From contig NZ_JOAP01000049.1 of NCBI RefSeq assembly GCF_000720475.1, positions 29,451-93,450 on the forward strand: 64,000 bases of DNA, in the 5' to 3' direction. Within the stretch, counting starts at the first letter, position 1. Each line of letters opens with the position of its first letter. The position numbers and the translations under genes are program-made. The notes below the pieces were generated by a model. It did no database searches. It worked only from the letters and a program-made list of their open reading frames with translations, and had not been told where the DNA came from. The stretch comes from Streptomyces aureocirculatus (lineage in GTDB: Bacteria > Actinomycetota > Actinomycetes > Streptomycetales > Streptomycetaceae). This document shows positions 41,328-49,304 of the stretch, piece after piece.

Positions 41328-43874
41328 TCAGCCCACGGTGATCATTCGTGCCTTGCTCGGTACCCCGGCGGCGTCGAGTGCGAACAGCAGGTAGCCGCCG
41401 GGCAGTGCCACCCCCGGGTCGGAGGGGATGTCGAGGGTGTACGACGTCGCGCTGTTACGGGTGAAGGTGAGCGGCACACGCCGCTGGTCGTTGTCTGTGG
41501 AGTGGGTCGCCGCGCCCGCCCGCACCAGGGCGAACTTGGTGACCGCCGAGTCCGTTGTCACGGGCACGGTCGCCCCGTGGGACACCCGGGTGGGCACCGT
41601 GCCCGTGATGACCGGTCGCTTGCGCTCGGTGCCGTCGGCGTTGAGCAGGTAGGGCGGAGTGAAGATCGCCCCGTCGGCGTGGTTGGTGGCGCAGTCGCCG
41701 CACAGGCCGCCGCCCCCGGAGAAGATGCGACCGTCGGGCAGCAGATTGGCCACGCTGTGATAGTTGCGCGGTACGGGCATGCTCGCCATCCGCGTGAACC
41801 GCCCTGTCGCCGGGTCCCATATCTCCGGTGTGAGCGCCGAGGTCGCGTCGCTGAACGGAACCGGATAGGACTGTCCGCCGAACACGGCGACCTTGCCGTC
41901 CGGCATGACCACGCTGTTGCTGAAGGAACGGGCGTAGTCCATGTCACCGGTACGCGCGGCGCGCGGCTGGCCGCCCGTACCGAGGTCGACCGTGTAGGCG
42001 CGCCGGGTGGCCGTCGTGTTCTCGTAGGCGGTCGCGCCGCCGAGCGTGAGCAGTTTGCCGATGTCGTACGCGACGGCGTTGCCGTTCATGGCGTCCGCGC
42101 TGTCGGCGCGCGTGCCGGCGGCCGCGAGGGAGCCGTTGCCCTGGGTGGAGATCCAGTTCATCTGCTTGCTCGGCCCGAGGTGGAGGACCCGGCCGTTCGA
42201 CGTCGCGTGCAGCCACTGGTGGTTGTCGGCCCGGTAGGGTCCCCCGGGGTCGCCCGTCATGGTGTCGGTCGCCGGTACGCCGGACAGCTTGCGCCAGCCG
42301 CCGGTGGTCGGCGACCAGACCTCGCCGTCCTTGCTGACGCCCGGATCGCCGCTCCAGGAGCCGCCGAGGACGAAGGCGTCGCCGTTGGAGAGCAGGGTCA
42401 TGGCCTGGTAGCCGCGGGCGATGTTCATGTCGGTCGTGGACGACCAGCCGTCGGTGGCCGGATCGTAGATGCTGGCCCGTTCGGCGTTGCTGCCGCCGGT
42501 GACAAGGACCCGGCCGTCCTTCAGGACCGCGATGCCGGGGCAGAACATGTCGTGCTTGGTGTTGTCGACGCGCCGCTGGGTGACGGCTCCCGTGCCGAGG
42601 TCCATGATCGCGGTCTGGGTGTAGCCGTTGCTCCCGCCGAAGCGGTCGATGCCGTACGCGGACCAGGCGAGCAGCTTGTTGTTCGGCAGCAGGGCGGTGG
42701 CTACGGGAACCAGCGGGAATCCGGTGACCCGGCCCCAGGAGCCGGAGGTCGCCGGATTCGCCGGGGCGCTCAGACGGATCTCCGCCGCCGAGGACCACGG
42801 CCCGCGCCCGCCCGCCTCGGTGGTCGCCGTCAGCCGTACGTACCGCGCGCTGACGGTGCGGGAGAAGGTGGCGCCCTTGACGGTCTCGTCGTCCTTCCAA
42901 GTGCCGCTCGCGACGGGTGCCCCGAACGTGGTGCCGTCCGTACTGGTCGTGACGGTGTAGGCGCCGACGCGGCCGTTGGCGCCGGACTTGCGCGGCTGAT
43001 AGGAGAGGGCCGAGACGTCGCGGGCGCTCTTCATGTCGATGGTGATGCTGTGCGGCAGGGGTTGCGGGGTACCGGAGTAACGACTGTGCCAGATGGTGTC
43101 CGCGTCGCCGTCAAGGACGTTCGCGGCCCTGTCCGGCGAGTTGCTTGTCTCCTCGTCGCTCGCCGTCGCGGTCCAGCCCGTCCGCGGCAGGTCGACCACG
43201 GAGGCGGGCGAGCCGGGGTCACCGAGGAGGTTGATCTCGGCTGCCGACGACCACGGGCCGCGGTTTCCTGCCTCGCTCGTCGCGGTGAGCCGCACATAGC
43301 GGGCGCCCTGTGCGGCGAAGCTCAGGGTCTTGGCGGCCGCGTCGTCGCCGAGGGTGCCGGAGGCTACGGCCGAACCCCAACTCGTACCGTTGGCACTCAT
43401 CTGGATGGTGTACGAACCCACCCTGCCGTTGGCGCTGTCGGTGCGCGGTTGGTAGACGAGGGCGGATACGACAGCGGTACGGTGCATGTCGATGGTGATG
43501 CTGTGCGGCAGGGGTTGCGGGGTGCCGGAGTAACGGCTGTGCCAGATGGTGGCGTTGCTGCCGTCGAGCACATTCGTGGCGCGGCCGTCCTCGGACGCCG
43601 TCTCCTCGTCGCTCGCGGACACGGTCCAGCCGCTCCTCGGGAGTACGGGGGCGGTCGGTTCCATGGCGTCGGCCGGTACCACCGGCTCGTGCGGTGCTGC
43701 CATCGGATGCCGCGGGTCGGGTGCCTCGGCGCGCACCGCGCCGTTGGTGGCGGTGGCCGGGGCGACTCCGGCGAGCGGAAGCAGCGCGGCGATGACGGCG
43801 GCCAACGCGAGGGCTATGAGGCCGGTGGATCTGAGTCTGTCGGGTGGAAAGGGCTTGAGCAGACGGGTCAGCAT
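41328..43874 (-). CDS. secreted galactose oxidase (copper-radical oxidase) with two discoidin domains
   Basis: 848 aa. Signal peptide (first ~42 residues), then two F5/8C (discoidin/CBM32-like) domains, each with WHSRYSGTPQPLPHSI, then a kelch propeller and a DUF1929 domain. Active-site residues of fungal galactose oxidase are all in place: Cys in KHDMFCPGIAVL and Tyr in NIARGYQAMTLL (the Cys-Tyr cofactor), stacking Trp in GGSWSGDPG, Tyr-His in RNYHSVANLLPDGRIFSGGGG, and a C-terminal GATVPV region. It should oxidise primary alcohols to aldehydes with H2O2 release. Fungal enzymes have one CBM32; here the domain is duplicated. GGGGGG precedes ATG 43874. Confidence 0.9.
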   Translation of the reverse strand: MLTRLLKPFPPDRLRSTGLIALALAAVIAALLPLAGVAPATATNGAVRAEAPDPRHPMAAPHEPVVPADAMEPTAPVLPRSGWTVSASDEETASEDGRATNVLDGSNATIWHSRYSGTPQPLPHSITIDMHRTAVVSALVYQPRTDSANGRVGSYTIQMSANGTSWGSAVASGTLGDDAAAKTLSFAAQGARYVRLTATSEAGNRGPWSSAAEINLLGDPGSPASVVDLPRTGWTATASDEETSNSPDRAANVLDGDADTIWHSRYSGTPQPLPHSITIDMKSARDVSALSYQPRKSGANGRVGAYTVTTSTDGTTFGAPVASGTWKDDETVKGATFSRTVSARYVRLTATTEAGGRGPWSSAAEIRLSAPANPATSGSWGRVTGFPLVPVATALLPNNKLLAWSAYGIDRFGGSNGYTQTAIMDLGTGAVTQRRVDNTKHDMFCPGIAVLKDGRVLVTGGSNAERASIYDPATDGWSSTTDMNIARGYQAMTLLSNGDAFVLGGSWSGDPGVSKDGEVWSPTTGGWRKLSGVPATDTMTGDPGGPYRADNHQWLHATSNGRVLHLGPSKQMNWISTQGNGSLAAAGTRADSADAMNGNAVAYDIGKLLTLGGATAYENTTATRRAYTVDLGTGGQPRAARTGDMDYARSFSNSVVMPDGKVAVFGGQSYPVPFSDATSALTPEIWDPATGRFTRMASMPVPRNYHSVANLLPDGRIFSGGGGLCGDCATNHADGAIFTPPYLLNADGTERKRPVITGTVPTRVSHGATVPVTTDSAVTKFALVRAGAATHSTDNDQRRVPLTFTRNSATSYTLDIPSDPGVALPGGYLLFALDAAGVPSKARMITVG

Positions 43875-44082
43875 GGTGTCCCCCCATAGGTGCGCGAAGA
43901 TACGCAGATGAGGGCATGACCATGGCAACGGGGTGGAGGTGTGTAAAGGGTGTTCTCACGCCAATCGGCTCGTGTCTAGGCAGACCCGTCGGTCTCGTAC
44001 GGCCCTCGGGCGAGCACGGGGCAGAAGGCGGCCGCCGATTCAGGCGGGCGTCGGGCTCAACGGGTCACCGGATGTTCCCTGC

Positions 44083-44388
44083 TCAGCGCCGAGAGCGTGT
44101 CCCCCCGGGCCGGGTCCAGGAGATACCGACTTCATTCGCCCTCAACCCTCTGTTGCTCTTCGCTGCCTTCACGAAGCGGATGTAGCGGACGTCCTCTTTG
44201 GAGCGGCCGCCCACATTGAGCCGTGCCTCGTGCCGGACAGTGACCTTGCTGCCGCCCAGAAGCGACGGTGACCGTCCCGGCTCTCCGAAATCGACTCTTC
44301 CGGCCAGCGCGGGCGGCGATGCAGCGACGTGTGGCGTCTTCACATCGGCTTGGGCCTTGTCAGCCTGTTCATGCGCGCGCAAGGGCAT
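44083..44388 (-). CDS. hypothetical protein, N-terminus like DUF4157/eCIS-associated proteins
   Basis: 101 aa. MPLRAHEQADKAQADVKTPH follows an excellent AGGAAGGGG Shine-Dalgarno sequence. Starts such as MRAHEQADKAQ are common in Streptomyces proteins associated with contractile injection systems, but the rest (SKVTVRHEARLNVGGRSKEDVRYIRFV) is not recognised and may be a frameshifted tail. Could be a remnant. Low confidence. Confidence 0.33.
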   Translation of the reverse strand: MPLRAHEQADKAQADVKTPHVAASPPALAGRVDFGEPGRSPSLLGGSKVTVRHEARLNVGGRSKEDVRYIRFVKAAKSNRGLRANEVGISWTRPGGTRSRR

Positions 44389-44494
44389 ACCCCTTCCTAA
44401 GTCACCTTGCATCGTCACCGGCGAGCGCCGCAGAACGCCAGGGCCATCGGAGAATCCCCCCGGGGTGCCGGTACGGCCCCTGAGCCGGGGGTGG

Positions 44495-45376
44495 CTACGC
44501 CTGTGCCGCCAGGAACGGCAGGACCGCGGCGGCCATGTCGTCGGGCACCTCCTCCGCCAGGTCGTGGCCGGCGTCGAAGACGACTCCGGTGACGTCGTGG
44601 GCCATGAGCCGCATCTGGGACTCGTTGCGGTCGCCGATGAAGGCCGAGCCGCCGAGTGCGAGGACCGGGATGTCCAGCTTCTTCCGCGCGGCCTGCCGGT
44701 TCTGTTCGGCGTCGACGAGCATCGCCCGGTAGACGGCGAGCATCGCGCGGATGCCTCCGGGCATGGAGTAGCAGCGCACGTACTCGTCGATCGCGTCGGG
44801 AGTGGCGGTGTCCGGGTGGCTGCGCTCGGACTTGATCATGTAGGTGATCAGTTCACGCTCGTGCCCGGCGATCAGCATCTCGGGTACGTCGGGCTGGAAG
44901 TAGAAGCCCAGATGCCACAGGTGCATGCCGTTGGACACGTTCTCGGAGGTGAGGGCCGTGTGGTCCTCGAAGCCGAACCCGGGGAAGAGCGCCTCGGCGA
45001 ACACGAGGGCACTGACATGGTCCCGGTGGCGGGCGGCGAGTTGGTAGCCGATCACGGCGCCCCAGTCCTCGCCCGCGACGGCGTACGTCTCGTGCCCTAG
45101 GTGGTCCATCAGCTCTGCGATGTCGTCGCTCATCGTCGCGGAGTCATAGCCGTCCGCGGGACGGGCGGAGTCGCCGAGACCGCGCAGGTCCGGTACGACG
45201 ACGGTGTGCCGGGGCGTCAGCTTCGGGACGAGGTGGCGCCAGTGGTAGCCGGTCTTGGGCACGCCGTGGAGCAGCACCACCGCGGGTCCCGTACCGGCCG
45301 TCCGGTAGTGCAGGCTCGTGCCGTTGACGGCGGCACGCCCTGTGCGGACGGGCGTGCCGTCATGGTCGTACATCAT
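44495..45376 (-). CDS. alpha/beta hydrolase (epoxide hydrolase/haloalkane dehalogenase type)
   Basis: 293 aa. Oxyanion region VVLLHGVPKTGYHWRHLVPKL, then HTVVVPDLRGLGDSARP, nucleophile elbow VAGEDWGAVIGYQLAARH with Asp as nucleophile, and the C-terminal His in GVVFDAGHDLAEEVPDDMAAAVLPFL. The Asp nucleophile in (G/E)DWGA points to epoxide hydrolases or dehalogenases rather than esterases. Two Met codons (45376, 45373) are possible starts. A broken relative follows on the same strand. Confidence 0.88.
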   Translation of the reverse strand: MMYDHDGTPVRTGRAAVNGTSLHYRTAGTGPAVVLLHGVPKTGYHWRHLVPKLTPRHTVVVPDLRGLGDSARPADGYDSATMSDDIAELMDHLGHETYAVAGEDWGAVIGYQLAARHRDHVSALVFAEALFPGFGFEDHTALTSENVSNGMHLWHLGFYFQPDVPEMLIAGHERELITYMIKSERSHPDTATPDAIDEYVRCYSMPGGIRAMLAVYRAMLVDAEQNRQAARKKLDIPVLALGGSAFIGDRNESQMRLMAHDVTGVVFDAGHDLAEEVPDDMAAAVLPFLAAQA

Positions 45377-45442
45377 GGTTGTCCAGCCTTCTTGGTGTGG
45401 TCAGTCTTCTGGGGCGTATATCGAAAGTCGCGGCTGCCCCGG

Positions 45443-45640
45443 TCATGCTGCGATCGCGTCCTCACCGGCCAGGAACAGTTTCAACAGCATGAGCATGAGC
45501 AGGGCGTTCGGTCGGTGCAGTGGGATGATGTGGCCACAGTCCTCGATGACGTGTCCGGTGATGTCGTCGGTGACGGGGCGGAGTTGGCGTTCCAGTGCGG
45601 CGCCGACAGGTTGGGCAGTAGCAGGAGGGCCGGGCCAGAT
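45443..45640 (-). pseudogene. alpha/beta hydrolase C-terminal remnant
   Basis: ALLLLPNLS, then in another frame AALERQLRPVTDDITGHVIEDCGHIIPLHRPNALLMLMLLKLFLAGEDAIAA, is the C-terminal region of an epoxide-hydrolase-like protein, with the catalytic His in EDCGHIIPLHRP. One frameshift, and no N-terminal domain. It directly follows the remains of another, unrelated gene. Confidence 0.52.
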
Positions 45641-45761
45641 CCCCTCGAAGAGCCGCTCGCCGCCCTGCGGGTCTGGGCCGAGACCACCAAGCGGCTCGGT
45701 CCGCTCTGCCCGTTCGCCCCCCGGCCGTCCTGGCCCCAGCGGTGGGGTGTCCGGCGGGGCA

Positions 45762-46787
45762 CACCGTGACGTTCTCCGGGTAGAGCCTGCCGAGCAGGGC
45801 CAGGGCTACGAGGTCGTCCTGGCCGGTGGCGTCGAGGATGACGTCGCCTGCTTGCGTCCACACCAGGCCCGGTGCGCGCAGAGCCGTCCATACGTCCACG
45901 GTGCGGGGTGAGTCCTTGGTGGGTGAGTCCCCTGAGGCTGCTCCGCATGCTGCTGCGTTGCCCACGGCGTTGTCCGGCCGGTGGGCGAAACGGTGGCCGC
46001 GCAGGGCCTGGCCGAGGGCGGCGGGCAGCGCGGTGCCACCGGCGGTTGCGAAGCCGTAGCCGTCCGGGCCGGAGGTGCCGGTGACTACGTGGCGGGCGAA
46101 GTCCACGATGCGGGTGTGCCGGATCTAGCGTACGAGGAGTTCGGTGAGGAACGCGTCGCGAGCCGTCTCGGTGTGCCGCAGTCCGGTCGGGGTGACTGTC
46201 AGCGGGACGTCCTGCCAGTTGGTGAAGGGCAGCAGGGCGTCGCGCAGCAGGACGATCTGGTGCAGCCACTCGTTGTAGAGCTGCACGGTGACGGGGCCCC
46301 CGCGGCGGCCCATGAGCAGGTCGGTTGCGGCGGGGGTGAGCAGGTGGCCGTAGCAGTGGCTGCGGACGACCAGCGGGCCGGCGGGCAGTGGTATCCGGTC
46401 GGTGAGCAGCCTCGCCAAGGCCGCGGTGGCCCAGGAAGCCAGTTCCTGGCCGATCTTCTCTGCCTGCGCGCCCAGTTCACGGGCGGCCGGGGCGCTGTCG
46501 GGGCCCACATGCAGCGGCAGGGAGGTCTCCCTGGTGCCGAGGGCGAGCGTGGCGTGGATCTGCTCCTCCAACACCTTGCCGTCGGCACTGGTGAGGGCGT
46601 TGTCATCGATGATGCCCTGGAGCAGCGGCTCGGTGGCGGCGAGGAACTGAGCGGCGGTCAGGACGGTGCCGCCCGCGGAGAATGCGTTCCAACGGCTGCC
46701 CCCGAGGCCGGGTGCGGCCGAGGCGGATGTAGGTGCGGGTGTGACCGCAGCGGGTGCGGGTGTGACCGGGGTGGGTGCGGGGTGCAT
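45762..46787 (-). pseudogene. hypothetical protein interrupted by an in-frame amber codon
   Basis: The N-terminal 220 aa (46787-46128) are MHPAPTPVTPAPAAVTPAPT, a helical domain and RDAFLTELLVR; then TAG at 46125. The same frame continues IRHTRIVDFARHVVTGTSGPDGYGFATAGGTALPAALGQALRGHRF and DVWTALRAPGLVWTQAGDVILDATGQDDLVALALLGRLYPENVTV before degenerating near 45762. High GC bias on both sides of the stop suggests one gene with a nonsense mutation. The first 20 residues are an imperfect PAP(T/A)xVT repeat. No family recognised. The TetR-type palindrome upstream suggests it was once a regulated target. Confidence 0.45.
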
Positions 46788-46884
46788 GGGTGCTCCGTGG
46801 TGTCGGTGGAGCGGAGAGACGGACTCGCCGGGTCCCGTGTGGCCGTGGGCTCCGAGAGCTCCGAGGGCTCGACTCCGAGGGTTT

Positions 46885-46906
46885 ATCTGGATCGTGCGAT
46901 CCAGAT
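46885..46906. promoter_or_regulatory. TetR-type operator
   Basis: Perfect 9-bp arms ATCTGGATC / GATCCAGAT around GTGC, about 98 nt upstream of the amber-interrupted gene and just past the tetR stop. ATCTGGATCG occurs again at 47518-47527, 17 nt before the tetR start, so one regulator probably controls both sites. Confidence 0.62.
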
Positions 46907-46922
46907 TTTGGGCAGAAAAAAA

Positions 46923-47501
46923 TCAGCCGATGGCGGCCACCGCGACCTCCACGACGGGTTCGAGGGCATGGAGGTCCGGCGTGACCTTCGAGGAGACCAG
47001 GAGTCCGTTGAGGACGGTGACGAGGAAGGCGGCGAGGGTGCGCGGGTCGTGTCGCGGCGCGATGTCGCCCCGCTCCACCGCCACACGCAGCACCTCGGCG
47101 AGCGCCTCCCTGCTGGCGTCCTGCATGTCCCGCACGATGCGCCGGATCGACGCGTCCTCAGGAAGGCGCTCGCAGGCGGCGTTCACCGCCAGGCAGCCCC
47201 TGCCGTCGTGCCCGACGGCGATGCGGACGCGCTCCGTCAGCAGCGTACGGATCGCCGAGCGGGCGTCCGCGCCCTCCTCCAGGTCGCGCAGGGCGGCGGC
47301 CGCGAGGGTCGTGCGGTAGTGCTCGAGCGCGGCTCGGTACAAGCCGTCCTTGTCGCCGAAGGCCGCGTACAAGGACCCTTGCCCGATCCCCAGGTGCTGG
47401 GTCAGGTCGCGTACCGAAGTCGCCTCATAGCCGCGCGTCCAGAACAGTTCCATGGCGCGACTCACCGCCGCTTCGGTGTCGAACTCCCGGGTCCTTGCCA
47501 T
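46923..47501 (-). CDS. TetR-family regulator
   Basis: 192 aa. HTH: FDTEAAVSRAMELFWTRGYEATSVRDLTQHLGIGQGSLYAAFGDKDGLYRAALEHY. The C-terminal domain has GRGCLAVNAACERLPEDASIRRIVRDM, the TetR_C group usually linked with redox or small electrophile responses. Neighbouring half-site and palindrome (ATCTGGATC) suggest autoregulation. The divergent cupin gene is not on the other strand: both are on the minus strand, cupin upstream by 53 nt. Confidence 0.9.
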   Translation of the reverse strand: MARTREFDTEAAVSRAMELFWTRGYEATSVRDLTQHLGIGQGSLYAAFGDKDGLYRAALEHYRTTLAAAALRDLEEGADARSAIRTLLTERVRIAVGHDGRGCLAVNAACERLPEDASIRRIVRDMQDASREALAEVLRVAVERGDIAPRHDPRTLAAFLVTVLNGLLVSSKVTPDLHALEPVVEVAVAAIG

Positions 47502-47554
47502 GATGCAACCGTAACCTATCTGGATCGCCCGCTCAAGAACGTTCGCGCAGAGTC

Positions 47555-47917
47555 TTACGTCGCCACGTACCCGGGGACGGAAGGCCAGCGGACCGTCAGT
47601 ACGACGGACGGCTCCTCCGCGAACCAGGAGTGGTCGACACCCCGGCCCCACACGACGTAGTCCCCCTGCTCGGACAGGAGAACACTGCGGCCGGGCAACT
47701 CCACCCGGAAGCGGCCGCTGATCAGGACCAGCAGAGCGGTACGTTCTTCGCCCTTCACCCACTGCGTCCGCTCGTCGCCCTGCGGATGGACGCCCCATTT
47801 GATCTCCACGGCCTCGCTGTGGCGCGGGTCACCCACGTCCTTGAAGTGCCCCAGCAGCCAGCCCCTGTCCAGTGCGGCGTCCTTGCCCGCGTTGCCCACA
47901 TACACGCTGTTGTTCAT
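47555..47917 (-). CDS. cupin-like small protein
   Basis: 120 aa. VEIKWGVHPQGDERTQWVKGEERTALLVLISGRFRVELPGRSVLLSEQGDYVVWGRGVDHSWFAEEPSVVLTVRWPSVPG is a small single-domain beta-barrel with a cupin-type HxxG...H pattern: His in GVHPQGDE and His in GVDHSWFAE. Streptomyces homologues are often labelled signal peptidase I by mistake; there is no Ser-Lys protease motif. Function unknown. It is probably co-transcribed with tetR. Confidence 0.66.
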   Translation of the reverse strand: MNNSVYVGNAGKDAALDRGWLLGHFKDVGDPRHSEAVEIKWGVHPQGDERTQWVKGEERTALLVLISGRFRVELPGRSVLLSEQGDYVVWGRGVDHSWFAEEPSVVLTVRWPSVPGYVAT

Positions 47918-48043
47918 GGCCTCGGAACGTAGCAGCCGCGTCGCCCCGCGGCCCGGGGGGTACAGTCGGCTGGCTGCTCAGCCCGCGCCGGACCGGGCAC
48001 CGCGGCCAGATGTGTTTTCGTCGCGTGCCGGCCAGGGGAAGTC

Positions 48044-49285
48044 ATGACCCGTACGCAGGAGCCGTCCGAGCCGCCGCCGCACAAGCCCGAGGCGCCCGAC
48101 GCGCCGCTGGCGACCGACGCGCCGGACGGTGATGCCCGCGTGGTGCGGATACGGCGGCGTCTGGAGCGTCTGATAGGAATCGCGGCGACCGAGGGCAACA
48201 AGCTCATCCCTTTGCGCAACGGGGATGAGATCTTCGCCGCGATGCTGGCCGGGATCCGCCGTGCCGAGCACACGGTGGACATGATGACGTTCGTGTACTG
48301 GAAGGGTGATATCGCCCGCCAGTTCGCGCAGACGCTCGCGGAGCGGGCCCGTGCCGGGGTGCGGGTGCGGTTGCTCCTCGACGGGTTCGGGAGCCGGCTC
48401 ATCGAGACGGAGCAGTTGGACGCGATGGAGCGGGCCGGGGTGCAGGTGGCGTGGTTCCGCAAGCCGCTGTATCTCTCGCCGCTCAAGCAGAACCATCGTT
48501 GCCACCGCAAGGTGCTGGTCGTCGACGAGGAGACCGCGTTCACCGGTGGGGTCGGGATCGCCGAGGAGTGGTGCGGTGACGCGCGCAATGAGAACGAGTG
48601 GCGCGACACCCATGTGGAGGTCCGCGGTCCCGCGGTGGACGGCATCGCTGCGGCGTTCGCCCAGAACTGGGCCGAGTGCCACGACGAACTCTTCGACGAG
48701 CGGGACCGGTTCATCGAGCACCGCCCGCAGGGCGACGCCGTCGTGCAGGTGGTGCGCGGCTCGGCCAGCTTCGGCTGGCAGGACATGCAGACCTTGATCC
48801 GCGTGATGCTGCAGTCCGCCGAGGAGCGCCTCCGCCTGGCCACCGCCTACTTCTCGCCGGACGCGTACTTCGTCGAGCTGCTGTGTGCGACCGCGCGGCG
48901 CGGTGTCGAGGTGGAGATCGTGCTGCCGGGGCCGCACACCGACAAACGGGTGTGCCAGTTGGCGGGCCAGCACTACTACCAGGACCTGACCGCCTGCGGG
49001 GTGAAGATCTACCAGTACCAGCCGACGATGATGCACGCCAAGGTCATCACCGTCGACCGTGTCGCCGCGCTCATCGGCTCGACCAACTTCAACCGCCGTT
49101 CGCTCGCCCACGACGAGGAAGTCATGCTCGCCGTCCTGGACGAGGAGTTCACCGCCACCCTCGATGAACACTTCGAGGCGGACGTGGCGGCCAGCGAACT
49201 GATCCAGGCGGACCGGTGGCAGCGACGTTCGGTCCTCCAGCGGGCCCGGGAGGCCGCGGTCCAGCCGATCCGCCGCTTCTTGTGA
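48044..49285 (+). CDS. cardiolipin synthase-like phospholipase D family protein
   Basis: 413 aa with two HKD motifs: NHRCHRKVLVVDEETAFTGGVGIAEEW (about residue 154) and PTMMHAKVITVDRVAALIGSTNFNRRS (about residue 331). This is the arrangement of bacterial cardiolipin synthases and related phosphatidyltransferases, but there are no N-terminal TM helices; instead there is a 45-residue Pro/Ala-rich disordered start. It could act peripherally on membrane lipids. ATG at 48044 after GGGGAAG. Confidence 0.88.
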   Translation: MTRTQEPSEPPPHKPEAPDAPLATDAPDGDARVVRIRRRLERLIGIAATEGNKLIPLRNGDEIFAAMLAGIRRAEHTVDMMTFVYWKGDIARQFAQTLAERARAGVRVRLLLDGFGSRLIETEQLDAMERAGVQVAWFRKPLYLSPLKQNHRCHRKVLVVDEETAFTGGVGIAEEWCGDARNENEWRDTHVEVRGPAVDGIAAAFAQNWAECHDELFDERDRFIEHRPQGDAVVQVVRGSASFGWQDMQTLIRVMLQSAEERLRLATAYFSPDAYFVELLCATARRGVEVEIVLPGPHTDKRVCQLAGQHYYQDLTACGVKIYQYQPTMMHAKVITVDRVAALIGSTNFNRRSLAHDEEVMLAVLDEEFTATLDEHFEADVAASELIQADRWQRRSVLQRAREAAVQPIRRFL

Positions 49286-49304
49286 GATCGACACGGACCT
49301 GCGG

